A stretch of DNA of 64,000 nt from Bacillota bacterium (lineage in GTDB: Bacteria > Bacillota > Clostridia > DSM-8532): NCBI GenBank assembly GCA_023443745.1, contig JAEZTB010000070.1:134764-198763 (forward strand). Direction: 5' to 3'. Positions 43,949 to 51,765 of the stretch are shown one piece after another (within the stretch, counting starts at the first letter, position 1; each line of letters begins with the position of its first letter). The notes beneath the pieces are model-generated. The model worked only from the letters and a program-made list of their open reading frames with translations. It searched no databases and had not been told where the DNA came from. Made by a program: the position numbers and the translations under genes.

Positions 43949-45464
43949 TAATGATTCAAGAAGAAGCCCAAGGACACCTTCCGGCAGCAAACCAAGGAGC
44001 TCGGGCGCAGGAAAACGCGATGGAAAGCCAAGGGCCGGGGGCGGATTCGAATCCCGCAGCACAAGCAGGGGTTCTGAAAAGAGTGCAGGCGGCTATAGAG
44101 GTTCCCGAGGCTCAGATTCCGAGAGATCGGGAGGCTTCGGGGAAGCAAGAAGAAGCACGGACTGGAGTACCGGTGGCTACAGAATAACCAAAAAAGGTGC
44201 CGGAAAGAGCTCTGGAGGCTTTAAAGGCTATGGGGCGGGAAGAGATGCCGAACAGGGCACGGGTGAATTTAGAAGGCCGAGGAGAGACTCGGATGATTTC
44301 AGAGGGCCTAAAAGAGATTCAGAGCAAAGAACCGGCGGCTTTAGAGGACAAAGAAGGGACGATGCACCTAAAACCGGTGGTTTCAGGGGACCAAGAAGAG
44401 ACGATGAACCCAGAACCGGTGGTTTCAGAGGGCAAAGAAGAGATGATGAACCTAGAACCGGTGGTTTCAGAGGGCAAAGAAGAGATGATGCGCCTAAACC
44501 CGGCGGCTTCAGAGGTCCAAGAATAGACGATGCGCCTAAAACCGGAGGCTTCAGAGGTCCAAGAAAAGACGATGCGCCTAAAGCCGGTGGCTATAGGGAT
44601 TCTAAGCGAGGCTTTGAGAATAAGAGCCCTCGCACACCCATGAATAAAAAGTTTGATACTCAACGTCCAAAAGAGGACGCTTATGTCAAGAAAGAAACCC
44701 TCAGGGATAATATTGGAAATGAACTTGAGGAAAGAGAGGACAGGGTCGAGGGAAGAAAGCCTGTGTTTGAAGCCTTAAGAGCCGGTCGTCCTATTAATAA
44801 GCTCTTTGTCGAAAAGGACAACGAGGATACCATGATCTCAAGAATTGTGGCCATGGCGAGGGAAAAAGCTGTTCCCATTCAGTATTTTGATCGCCATAAG
44901 CTGGATGCCATGTCCCAAACCCGCATCCACCAAGGTGTAATTCTAGAAGTCGCCGCTCAGGAATATGTTGAGGTTGAGGATATTCTGGCTAAAGCAGCCG
45001 AGAAAGAAGAAAAACCCTTTATACTTGTTTTGGATGGTATTACCGATACCAATAACCTGGGTTCAATAATAAGGAGCGCCGAGTGTTCGGGCGTTCACGG
45101 CATTATTATTCCAAAACGCCGCTCAGCAACCTTGAATGCAACTGTTGCCAAGGTGGCCGCGGGAGCGCTGGAATATGTACCCGTGGCTCGTGTCAGTAAT
45201 TTGGTGCAGACCTTGCGCCAGCTTAAAGAAGAAGGAGTGTGGATCGTCGGTGCCGATATGGACGGCGAGAGCAATTACTATGATACCGACTTGAAAGGCC
45301 CCTGCGCCCTTGTAATTGGAGGCGAAGGCGAAGGAATTTCAAGGCTCGCCAAGGATGAATGCGACCTGATGGTTAAGATTCCTTTAAAAGGAAAGATATC
45401 TTCACTCAACGCCGGAGTCGCGGCCGCGCTTATCATGTTCGAGATTTCAAAGCAAAGAGATTAA
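43935..45464 (+). CDS. rlmB: 23S rRNA 2'-O-methyltransferase RlmB with Arg/Gly-rich repeat extension
   Basis: SPOUT-family enzyme. The C-terminal 250 residues are standard: substrate-binding domain (EGRKPVFEALRAGRPINKLFV) and SpoU/TrmH core (LDGITDTNNLGSIIRSAECSG, IGGEGEGISRLAKDECD, SSLNAGVAAALIMFE). The first 250 residues are a basic, disordered region rich in Arg, Gly, Ser and Asp, including six 14-residue repeats of GGFRGQRRDDxPxT form at 134-217. Such RGG-type tails bind RNA; this one doubles the protein's size. Start within mrnC; GGAGATAAAAC ribosome site. Confidence 0.92.
   Translation: MRKNDNDSRRSPRTPSGSKPRSSGAGKRDGKPRAGGGFESRSTSRGSEKSAGGYRGSRGSDSERSGGFGEARRSTDWSTGGYRITKKGAGKSSGGFKGYGAGRDAEQGTGEFRRPRRDSDDFRGPKRDSEQRTGGFRGQRRDDAPKTGGFRGPRRDDEPRTGGFRGQRRDDEPRTGGFRGQRRDDAPKPGGFRGPRIDDAPKTGGFRGPRKDDAPKAGGYRDSKRGFENKSPRTPMNKKFDTQRPKEDAYVKKETLRDNIGNELEEREDRVEGRKPVFEALRAGRPINKLFVEKDNEDTMISRIVAMAREKAVPIQYFDRHKLDAMSQTRIHQGVILEVAAQEYVEVEDILAKAAEKEEKPFILVLDGITDTNNLGSIIRSAECSGVHGIIIPKRRSATLNATVAKVAAGALEYVPVARVSNLVQTLRQLKEEGVWIVGADMDGESNYYDTDLKGPCALVIGGEGEGISRLAKDECDLMVKIPLKGKISSLNAGVAAALIMFEISKQRD
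44335..44586 (+). repeat. 42-bp tandem repeat (six units) in rlmB
   Basis: Six in-frame 42-base units coding for GGFRGxRxDDxPxx. Some units are nearly identical at the DNA level (for example around 44383-44480), suggesting recent slippage or recombination. Confidence 0.85.
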
Positions 45465-45479
45465 TATTTTGTAACGATG

Positions 45480-45510
45480 AGGCTCTTCCCTTGGGAGGAG
45501 CCTTTATGAT
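45480..45510 (+). terminator. Terminator after rlmB
   Basis: AGGCTCTTCCC-TT-GGGAGGAGCCTTTAT hairpin. A near-copy lies at 46319-46345. Confidence 0.75.
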
Positions 45511-45514
45511 AACA

Positions 45515-45634
45515 TAAAACACACACTTCACGAAGATGACATTTTTCTGATCAATTCAAATGAAATACATAGCAGTGTGGTAAATGAGGAGAATATCCTG
45601 GTTGTAAGATGTGTATATGCCAATAGGCCCCTTC
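45515..45634 (+). pseudogene. AraC-type regulator fragment (N-terminal cupin)
   Basis: A frame reading HEDDIFLINSNEIHSSVVNEENILVVRCVYAN is like the sugar-binding cupin of AraC regulators (the i-L-I-N-p-n-e-x-H pattern). No start and no DNA-binding domain; it runs into the transporter fragment. A remnant left by deletion. Confidence 0.45.
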
Positions 45635-45659
45635 TGTCACTTATGGCGGCATCCCTTTT

Positions 45660-46085
45660 TTCTGCAACAGGTACTTTAAACAGGGCAGGTGTGGCAATCT
45701 ACTATTGCATATAGGTACTTGGTCGACCCGACCTGGTTCCCCTGTTTTCAATGGTAGGGCTGACAGCGATGGTAGACATCGTTTTAGCTCCTATTGTTTC
45801 TGCCAGGATAGGTAAAAGAAACACCTCTGTCACTGCTAGTTTATTATCGCTAATTGGTTTGGTGGGGATATATACGACACCTTTCAACAACATATCCAGG
45901 GTCTTTTTTGAGGATATTCCAGGGAATCTTTAGCGGGTTTGATGCAATAATGGGCTGGAGTCTGATAGCAGACTGCGTTGAATATGCCGAGTGGAAAACG
46001 GGCATCAGAGCCGATGGATTTGTTTACTCCTCTGCCGGCCATATTGTCGTTTATGGGCACTATTCCTATGATATTCAACAATAAC
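45660..46085 (+). pseudogene. GPH-family sugar:cation symporter remnant (MelB-like)
   Basis: Broken reading frames spell NRAGVAIYYC, VLGRPDLVPLFSMVGLTAMVDIVLAPIVSARIGKR and, after frameshifts, GFDAIMGWSLIADCVEYAEWKTGIRADGFVYS. These correspond to two separated parts of the glycoside-pentoside-hexuronide symporter family. An in-frame stop and at least one frame change break it, and the N-terminal half is missing. Confidence 0.75.
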
Positions 46086-46137
46086 AATAACAATAACAAT
46101 AACAAGAGCTATCAGCAAATGGTTAAGGAAATATAAG

Positions 46138-46300
46138 ATGATTGAAAAACTGACAGAGAAAGGTATAGTGTTCAAAAAAATCATTTATGACAAATCGATA
46201 AAGGAAGCTCAGCATGGATTTATGAATAATCATCACACAACTCCGGCAAAAGAATGCTTGCAGGAGGTTGCGGCATTTATCAAAAGCAAAGTTGGTTTCT
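46138..46300 (+). pseudogene. Alpha/beta-hydrolase (esterase) C-terminal fragment
   Basis: KLTEKGIVFKKIIYDKSIKEAQHGFMNN...AKECLQEVAAFIKS resembles the end of acetyl-esterase-like hydrolases, with the catalytic His in QHGFMN. Catalytic Ser and Asp parts are missing. Together with the AraC and GPH fragments it looks like a collapsed sugar-utilisation locus. Confidence 0.6.
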
Positions 46301-46317
46301 ATATCCTATCAATACAG

Positions 46318-46352
46318 GAGGCTCTTCCAGCGGGAGGGGCCTTTATGGTATC
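46318..46352 (+). repeat. Copy of the rlmB terminator region
   Basis: GAGGCTCTTCCAGCGGGAGG then GGCCTTTATGGTATCAT is about 80% identical to 45479-45514 and flanks the pseudogene block on its other side in direct orientation. Confidence 0.65.
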
Positions 46353-46412
46353 ATTGAACTATTCTTTTATAAGGATCTGTCTAACCAAATACGAGGCTGT
46401 TCGGAGGAGTAT

Positions 46413-47414
46413 ATGAAGCGAAAATCAACACTACTTTTTTCAATCTCGTTGACTCTTCTCCTTTTTGTAGGAACGATTATTTTCCTTTTCAGACAATTCA
46501 TTTTGATGATTCAAAACGACGCCTCAACTATAAACGACTTAGGAATTATCAGAGGATCGATTCAACGGCTCTCGAAACTAGAAATAAGCCACCAGCCAAA
46601 CGATGATCTAAGAGAAAAAATCAATAGTCTTATTGTTAAATACAAAGAAAAAGACATTACATCACTTCAACCCCTTGAGGAAAAATGGATGGAATTGGAA
46701 TCATTGGGCGCCACATTCCGTTCAAACCCGAGCCAGCAGAATCACATGCTTTATTTGAAAAAAAGTGAAGAATGCTGGACAGTGGCAGATCAAATGGTTC
46801 TTGATAACCAGTACATAGCAGAAAATAAAACCAAATATCTTACGCTTCCCATTACTTTACTGGTGATGAACTTAATGGTGGTTTTTGTTCTTCTTTTCAT
46901 GGTCAAAAGATATGTTTATGACAATCTTGAGAAATCTGCCATTTTTGATCCATTGACCAAGGTCTTTAACCGGAGATATTTCATGGAGTTTCTGAATCAT
47001 GAAATCATCAGAGCCAACCGCAAAAACGATATTTTTTGTTTGGTTATGCTGGATATTGATCACTTTAAGAAGATTAATGACACCTTTGGTCATGACCGTG
47101 GCGATGATGTTTTGGAAACTGTCGCGGCTGTTGCTCAAAAAGACATTCGAAAATCTGATGTATTTTCTCGTATTGGCGGTGAAGAGTTCACCTTGCTTTT
47201 GGCAGATATCACCCTTGATAAGGCTTTGATAATGGCTGAAAGAGTACGTTCGAACATTGAGAGCCATGCTTTTAAACAGATTGGAAAAGTGACTGTCAGT
47301 CTTGGAGTTGCCGCCTTCCAGCATGGAGACTCTGCAGACAGTATCATGAAAAGAGCAGATGTGGCCTTATACCATGCCAAGGAAAACGGGCGAAACCGGA
47401 TAGAGGCAGGGTAA
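46413..47414 (+). CDS. Membrane-bound diguanylate cyclase
   Basis: 333 residues. Membrane segments at 5-27 and about 146-168 bracket an extracytoplasmic sensor helix bundle (GIIRGSIQRLSKLEI, like the type IV pilus/nitrate-sensor helical domain). The C-terminal GGDEF domain has SRIGGEEFTLLLAD (GGEEF active site) and DIDHFKKINDTFGHDRGDDVL, so it should make cyclic di-GMP. An RxxD inhibitory site is not evident. ATG at 46413 has CGGAGGAG upstream. Confidence 0.9.
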   Translation: MKRKSTLLFSISLTLLLFVGTIIFLFRQFILMIQNDASTINDLGIIRGSIQRLSKLEISHQPNDDLREKINSLIVKYKEKDITSLQPLEEKWMELESLGATFRSNPSQQNHMLYLKKSEECWTVADQMVLDNQYIAENKTKYLTLPITLLVMNLMVVFVLLFMVKRYVYDNLEKSAIFDPLTKVFNRRYFMEFLNHEIIRANRKNDIFCLVMLDIDHFKKINDTFGHDRGDDVLETVAAVAQKDIRKSDVFSRIGGEEFTLLLADITLDKALIMAERVRSNIESHAFKQIGKVTVSLGVAAFQHGDSADSIMKRADVALYHAKENGRNRIEAG

Positions 47415-47618
47415 CAGCTAAGTTCAAACCAGCTGATGTATCGGGTTAACAGTTTTAAAGCATCCCTGTTTGGCTCAAAAAAGTAGTTATGGGTTTTATA
47501 AATTGTGATCTTTGAGTATCCTTTTCGGAGTAACCTGCATCTTTATAAACCTATTTAGCTCTTAAATCACCATGCCTGATTGACAAACAATTAACTTATA
47601 AAAATAGAAATAAATTTC

Positions 47619-47647
47619 TTGACACCTGCATAATTCTATATTATAAA
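47619..47647 (+). promoter_or_regulatory. Promoter of the 47.9-56.4 kb metabolic cluster
   Basis: A perfect TTGACA, 17-base spacer, TATAAA; transcript start expected near 47654, leaving a leader of about 250 bases. Confidence 0.72.
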
Positions 47648-47648
47648 A

Positions 47649-47667
47649 TAGATAGTAGAACTATCTA
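47649..47667. promoter_or_regulatory. Candidate operator overlapping the transcript start
   Basis: TAGATAGT-AGA-ACTATCTA, a perfect 8-bp inverted repeat placed two bases after the -10 box. It could be the site of the cluster's MerR-type regulator, acting as a repressor, or of another regulator. Confidence 0.55.
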
Positions 47668-47722
47668 CTTTCTAAAAATACCGGCATCTTTCTACAGCAT
47701 TTTTATTACGAAGTAACAGTTC

Positions 47723-47773
47723 CCGGGTACCTGTCACCTTTAGGCGTTCGAAATTTTAATTTCGTTAACGGGT
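47723..47773 (-). repeat. Dispersed palindromic element, family 1, in the cluster leader
   Basis: Reverse copy: GGGTACC...CCTTTAGGCGTTCGAAAT...ATTTCGTTAACGGGT. It carries the GCCTAAAGGTGAC insertion also seen in the composite array at 37.2 kb. Confidence 0.78.
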
Positions 47774-47904
47774 GGGGTTCTTATTATTACAACAGCTCGC
47801 ATTTTAACGATTTCTACTTTTTACATTCTTTCGTTCTCACTTGATTTGGTTTTTGTAAGCTTTCCGCTTTTGCAAATATTCTAAATAAACAAGGAGGGAA
47901 AGAA

Positions 47905-48735
47905 ATGTCACTCACTCCTACCCAAAAGCAGATGCTTCTGGACACTGCACGCAGTCTGCGGCTTACCATCGTAGATGTTATGGCCTGGTCCGGCGGCGCC
48001 CATATCGGCGGCTCTTTGAGTATTGCCGATATCCTCACCATTCTTTATTTCAAGTATCTCAAAGTTGACCCCAAGAATCCGCAATGGGAAGACCGCGACC
48101 GTTTTATCCTTTCCAAAGGACACACCGCAGCCGGATATATCCCGGTTCTTGCAAAGAAAGGATTTTTCCCCGAGGAAGAACTGAAGTCTTTTAACCATTT
48201 CGGCAGTCCCTTTGCAATGCACCCGGACTCCAACAAAGTCATAGGATGCGACGTCTCTACAGGTTCCCTTGGCCATGGTCTTCCGATTGCCGCAGGCTTG
48301 GGATTGGGAAGCCGATACCTGAAAAAAGGCTACAAAACGGTCTGCCTGCTGGGAGACGGCGAGTGCTGCGAGGGCAGCGTATGGGAAGCAGCAATGTCCA
48401 TCGCTCACTACAAGCTGACTAATGTCATTACGATCGTAGACCGCAACCGTTTGATGATCGACGGGCTTACGGAGGAAGTGATGTCACTTGAGCCGTTTGC
48501 AGAAAAGTGGCGCGCATTCGGGTTTGACGTGGTTGAAATCGATGGCCACGACTTTGACCAACTGGACCACGCATTCGAAAAAGGATGGAGCGCTTCGGAA
48601 AAGCCCGTTTTGATCCTTGCAAATACCATTAAGGGCAAAGGTGTCGATTTCATGGAGAATAATGTCGTTTATCACTATGCCTCGGGCGATTCGGCGCTAT
48701 GCGAAAAGGCCAAGGCTTCTATTCTGAAACAGTAA
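47905..48735 (+). CDS. Transketolase-like N-terminal subunit (cluster copy)
   Basis: 276 residues, TPP-binding half of a split transketolase. GAHIGGSLSIADILTILY near residue 30, VGCDVSTGSLGHGLP-like motif, GDGECCEGSVWEA near 150 (TPP/Mg site) and TIKGKGVDFMENN near 235. It clearly differs from the housekeeping copy at 12.5 kb, and base composition is GC-richer. AAGGAGGG ribosome site. First gene of the cluster; the acceptor is probably not a normal sugar phosphate given the neighbours (inference). Confidence 0.9.
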   Translation: MSLTPTQKQMLLDTARSLRLTIVDVMAWSGGAHIGGSLSIADILTILYFKYLKVDPKNPQWEDRDRFILSKGHTAAGYIPVLAKKGFFPEEELKSFNHFGSPFAMHPDSNKVIGCDVSTGSLGHGLPIAAGLGLGSRYLKKGYKTVCLLGDGECCEGSVWEAAMSIAHYKLTNVITIVDRNRLMIDGLTEEVMSLEPFAEKWRAFGFDVVEIDGHDFDQLDHAFEKGWSASEKPVLILANTIKGKGVDFMENNVVYHYASGDSALCEKAKASILKQ

Positions 48736-48749
48736 GGAGGCATACGAAG

Positions 48750-49763
48750 ATGGCTGTTGTAACCGGAACGAACTGGAATGCCTATGACGCCGCCACTATG
48801 ACCGCCCGTGAAATTTATGGCCGCACCTTGGCGGAACTTGGCAAGACAAACCCTAAGATCGTAGGCGTCACCGCCGACCTTGCGCAAACCACCGCAATTG
48901 TCCACTTTGCAAATGCGTTCCCTGATCGCTTTTTCAATGTCGGCATTGCAGAACAGAATATGTTCGGCATTGCTGCCGGGCTTGCTAAAGCGGGATTGGT
49001 TCCTTTTGCCTCCACCATGGCTGTATTTACCTGCCTCAGAGGCGGTGAGCAGGTGCGTACCGATATCGCCTATCAGAACCTGCCGGTTAAAATCATCGCA
49101 ACGCATTCCGGCATCTCCTTTGGGCACGCAGGCACCACCCACCATTGCACGGAAGACCTTGCCATCATGCGTTCCATTGCAAACATGACGGTAATCTGCC
49201 CGGCGGACGGTATTGAAACCTCCAAGGCCGTACAGGCCTGCGTGGATACGCCGGGCCCGGTATATATCCGCATCGGCCGTGGCTTTGAGCCCCCCTGCCA
49301 TGAGAATAGCGATTATACCTATGATATTGGCAAGGCCATTACCATGCGTGATGGAACCGATCTTACCATCATCTGTTGCGGCATTGCGGTGCTGCAATCC
49401 CTGCAGGCGGCAAAAACGCTTGCAGAACAGGATAATCTCTCCGTACGCGTCATCAATATGCATACTATAAAACCCATCGACAGGGAAGCCATTATGAAGG
49501 CAGTCGTGGAGACAAGGCGCATCCTCACTGTGGAAGAGCATAATGTACTTGGCGGGCTTGGCGACGCGGTAGCTTCCGTTATTGCCGAGAGCGGCAAGGG
49601 CTGCGTCTTTAGGAAGCACGGCATTCAGGATGAGTTTGCAGAAATCGGCTATGCGGAAGATTTATATGCCCACTACGGCCTTGATGCCAACGGCATTGTC
49701 GATCAGGTTCGCAGCGTGGTAGGCCTGGAGTTTGAAGAAGACGAAAACTGGGACGATGAATAG
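48750..49763 (+). CDS. Transketolase-like C-terminal subunit (cluster copy)
   Basis: 337 residues. NVGIAEQNMFGIAAGLA holds the TPP-activating glutamate; ATHSGISFGHAGTTHHCTEDLA near residue 130 replaces the GVTVGEDGASHQ loop of the housekeeping enzyme, a region next to the substrate channel; EEHNVLGGLGDAVASV follows. It has about 15 extra N-terminal residues and an acidic tail (EFEEDENWDDE). ATG at 48750 follows AAGGAGG by 9 bases. Forms the holoenzyme with the preceding product. Confidence 0.9.
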   Translation: MAVVTGTNWNAYDAATMTAREIYGRTLAELGKTNPKIVGVTADLAQTTAIVHFANAFPDRFFNVGIAEQNMFGIAAGLAKAGLVPFASTMAVFTCLRGGEQVRTDIAYQNLPVKIIATHSGISFGHAGTTHHCTEDLAIMRSIANMTVICPADGIETSKAVQACVDTPGPVYIRIGRGFEPPCHENSDYTYDIGKAITMRDGTDLTIICCGIAVLQSLQAAKTLAEQDNLSVRVINMHTIKPIDREAIMKAVVETRRILTVEEHNVLGGLGDAVASVIAESGKGCVFRKHGIQDEFAEIGYAEDLYAHYGLDANGIVDQVRSVVGLEFEEDENWDDE

Positions 49764-49773
49764 GAGGATTATA

Positions 49774-50565
49774 ATGTCTGCAAGAACTGAGGATATTATG
49801 ACCGCCAGGCTGTTTTTCAACGCAGCCTTCCCCGTCATGCAGGTTCTCTTGGACGATGATCCCAAGATGAAGGAAGCGTTCAAGGATGTGACCGGTACCG
49901 TACAATTTGGCGCAAAAAACGGCAGTGAGCTTCTTGCCTGCCATCTGGTGTTTGATCACGGTCAGGTGAACGTTGTGCAGGGCTCCGCTGAGAAGCCCGA
50001 TATCACGCTTACCTTCTCTTCGGTCGCCAAGATGAACGCCTTGCTGCGTGGCGGTATGGCGGTGCCTTCCATTAAGGGACTGCGCCATATTGGGCTGCTG
50101 ACAAAGGTGCTTTCGCTGCTGATGGGATTGATGATCATGTCTCCGTCGAAACGTCCAAAGGACTTTAAAGGCCAGAGCCTTAAGGTTAAAATGAGCTTGT
50201 ATATGATCACGCGCGCGCTGTCCCAATACAACAAACTAGGTAATCCGGATATGCAGGAATTCTGCCAGCGGCAGCCGGACCGCATCTACCAGTTTACGGT
50301 TGAGAATGGCGACGACAAAGCATATATTGCTTGTTACCTGCGGATCAAGGCGGGTAAATCCAAATCCGGTCACGGCGTATATACACGCCGCAGCCCGTTC
50401 GTACATTTCCGTTTTCTCAGTGTGGAAGGTGCCATGAAGGTGCTCCTCAAAGACGTTGCGTTCGTTAAGGCTGTGGAAATGGGCTATGTGGAAACGCTGG
50501 GAAGTCCGGAATATGCCTGCTATCTGAACGACTATATGGCCGTCCTGCAAGGGATGTTGACCTGA
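49774..50565 (+). CDS. Tandem SCP2-like lipid-binding protein A
   Basis: 263 residues, no signal peptide. The first half (GTVQFGAKNGSELLACHLVFDHGQVNVVQGSAEKPDITLTFSSVAKMNALLRGG) follows the SCP2 sterol-carrier pattern: two beta strands, xxG-x-V/I strand, pDitltfs strand, then the helix that gates a hydrophobic pocket. The second half repeats this design in degenerate form (IYQFTVENGDDKAYIACYLRI...VHFRFLSVEGAMKVLLKD). ATG at 49774 has AGGAGG. Predicted to hold a lipid; not an enzyme by itself. A paralogue is encoded at 53.2 kb. Confidence 0.7.
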   Translation: MSARTEDIMTARLFFNAAFPVMQVLLDDDPKMKEAFKDVTGTVQFGAKNGSELLACHLVFDHGQVNVVQGSAEKPDITLTFSSVAKMNALLRGGMAVPSIKGLRHIGLLTKVLSLLMGLMIMSPSKRPKDFKGQSLKVKMSLYMITRALSQYNKLGNPDMQEFCQRQPDRIYQFTVENGDDKAYIACYLRIKAGKSKSGHGVYTRRSPFVHFRFLSVEGAMKVLLKDVAFVKAVEMGYVETLGSPEYACYLNDYMAVLQGMLT

Positions 50566-50601
50566 CCGGGAGGATGCAGTAAATCAAAAGGAGCTCTGTT
50601 A

Positions 50602-51765
50602 ATGAAAAAAAGCACCACGGCCGATCTTTTAAAAATCGGCGATCTGGCAAAGGCCACACACACTAATGTATCCACAATCAAGTTCTATGTGAAGGAAGGG
50701 CTGATACAGCCCGCCTGCAAAACAGGTCCCAACATGGCCTATTACAGTGCGGACTGCATCTCCCGTGTACAGCTCATCCGATCGCTGCAAAAGGAACATT
50801 ATTATCCGCTTTCCGTGATCAAGCGTATGCTTGAGCATTCAGACAGCCCAATGGAGATCAAGTTTCTGGACGTGATCCACAAAGTGGATTATACCAGCAG
50901 CAGCAAGACCTTTTCCCTTACGGATGCCGCCAAAATGAGCCGGCTTACAAAGGCGCAGATCTCCTTTATTACACAGAGTGGGTTGATAAAGCCGGATACT
51001 ACAGGCAAGCGGGAGCGTTATACCGATGAAGATCTGCAGGTGATGCTGCTTATCCGCCGCAGGATGGACGCAGGGATTCCCTTTGCAGAATCCGTCTCCT
51101 CCTTCTTGATTTATGAGAAGGCTCTGCGCGCCGCAACAAGGGAAGAGGTGGATCTGTTCATCAGTCAGGTCTTAATGGCAGTAACCCCTTGTACGAAGGA
51201 CGCCGTGCGCATGATCTGCGTATCCAACGAGACGATTGATGCATTTATCAGCGTAAAGTGTACCGAATTGAACCGTGAATTCGGCTCCGAACGCCTGAGC
51301 GATCTCTACCGGTATTCCGCGAGTCTTTCTGTAAGCCTCCAGGAGATCGGAGAAGCGCTTTTAGAAAGCGGGTATATTCATCTCGGCGAGCGGTGCCGTA
51401 CCGCATTGTCGGTATGCCCGGAAGGGGAAGACGAGGTGTCGGTCGCCTTACGGTACTATCACCAGATGTTGAACAGCCTTACGGGGAGCCTTGCAAAAAG
51501 CATAGCGCTTAGCAGCAGAATTCACGCCTATTTTCTTTCCCTCAAACCCGGGGAAGGACAACAGGGAGTGGAGGCGCTCTTGCTCTACAGCCTTCGGTTA
51601 TGCTGGCTTTGTCTTGCTCCCGCGCTTCTCAACTGCTCGGCAGAGGCGCAGGAAGCCGCGCAAGGATTTGCGGCTTTCGCAGCAAAAGAATGGACCGACC
51701 CCGGATCAGATGTCTATGTGCGTCGCATTATGGATGTTATCACACGAACTGGAGGGATTGTATGA
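50602..51765 (+). CDS. MerR-family regulator with two HTH domains
   Basis: 387 residues. First MerR winged helix at about 10-75 (LKIGDLAKATHTNVSTIKFYVKEGLI), second at about 104-170 (FSLTDAAKMSRLTKAQISFITQSGLIKP...RERYTDEDLQVMLLIRRRM), then a helical effector domain of about 215 residues. The double HTH is unusual. It lies in the middle of the cluster and overlaps the aldehyde dehydrogenase start (ATGA), so it is an autoregulated or co-expressed local regulator. AAAGGAG ribosome site. Confidence 0.85.
   Translation: MKKSTTADLLKIGDLAKATHTNVSTIKFYVKEGLIQPACKTGPNMAYYSADCISRVQLIRSLQKEHYYPLSVIKRMLEHSDSPMEIKFLDVIHKVDYTSSSKTFSLTDAAKMSRLTKAQISFITQSGLIKPDTTGKRERYTDEDLQVMLLIRRRMDAGIPFAESVSSFLIYEKALRAATREEVDLFISQVLMAVTPCTKDAVRMICVSNETIDAFISVKCTELNREFGSERLSDLYRYSASLSVSLQEIGEALLESGYIHLGERCRTALSVCPEGEDEVSVALRYYHQMLNSLTGSLAKSIALSSRIHAYFLSLKPGEGQQGVEALLLYSLRLCWLCLAPALLNCSAEAQEAAQGFAAFAAKEWTDPGSDVYVRRIMDVITRTGGIV

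Noticed and set aside
49609..50226. Minus-strand open frame of 205 codons in the cluster
   Set aside because: Shadow in GC-richer DNA opposite the transketolase and SCP2-like genes; His/Gln-rich, no ribosome site.
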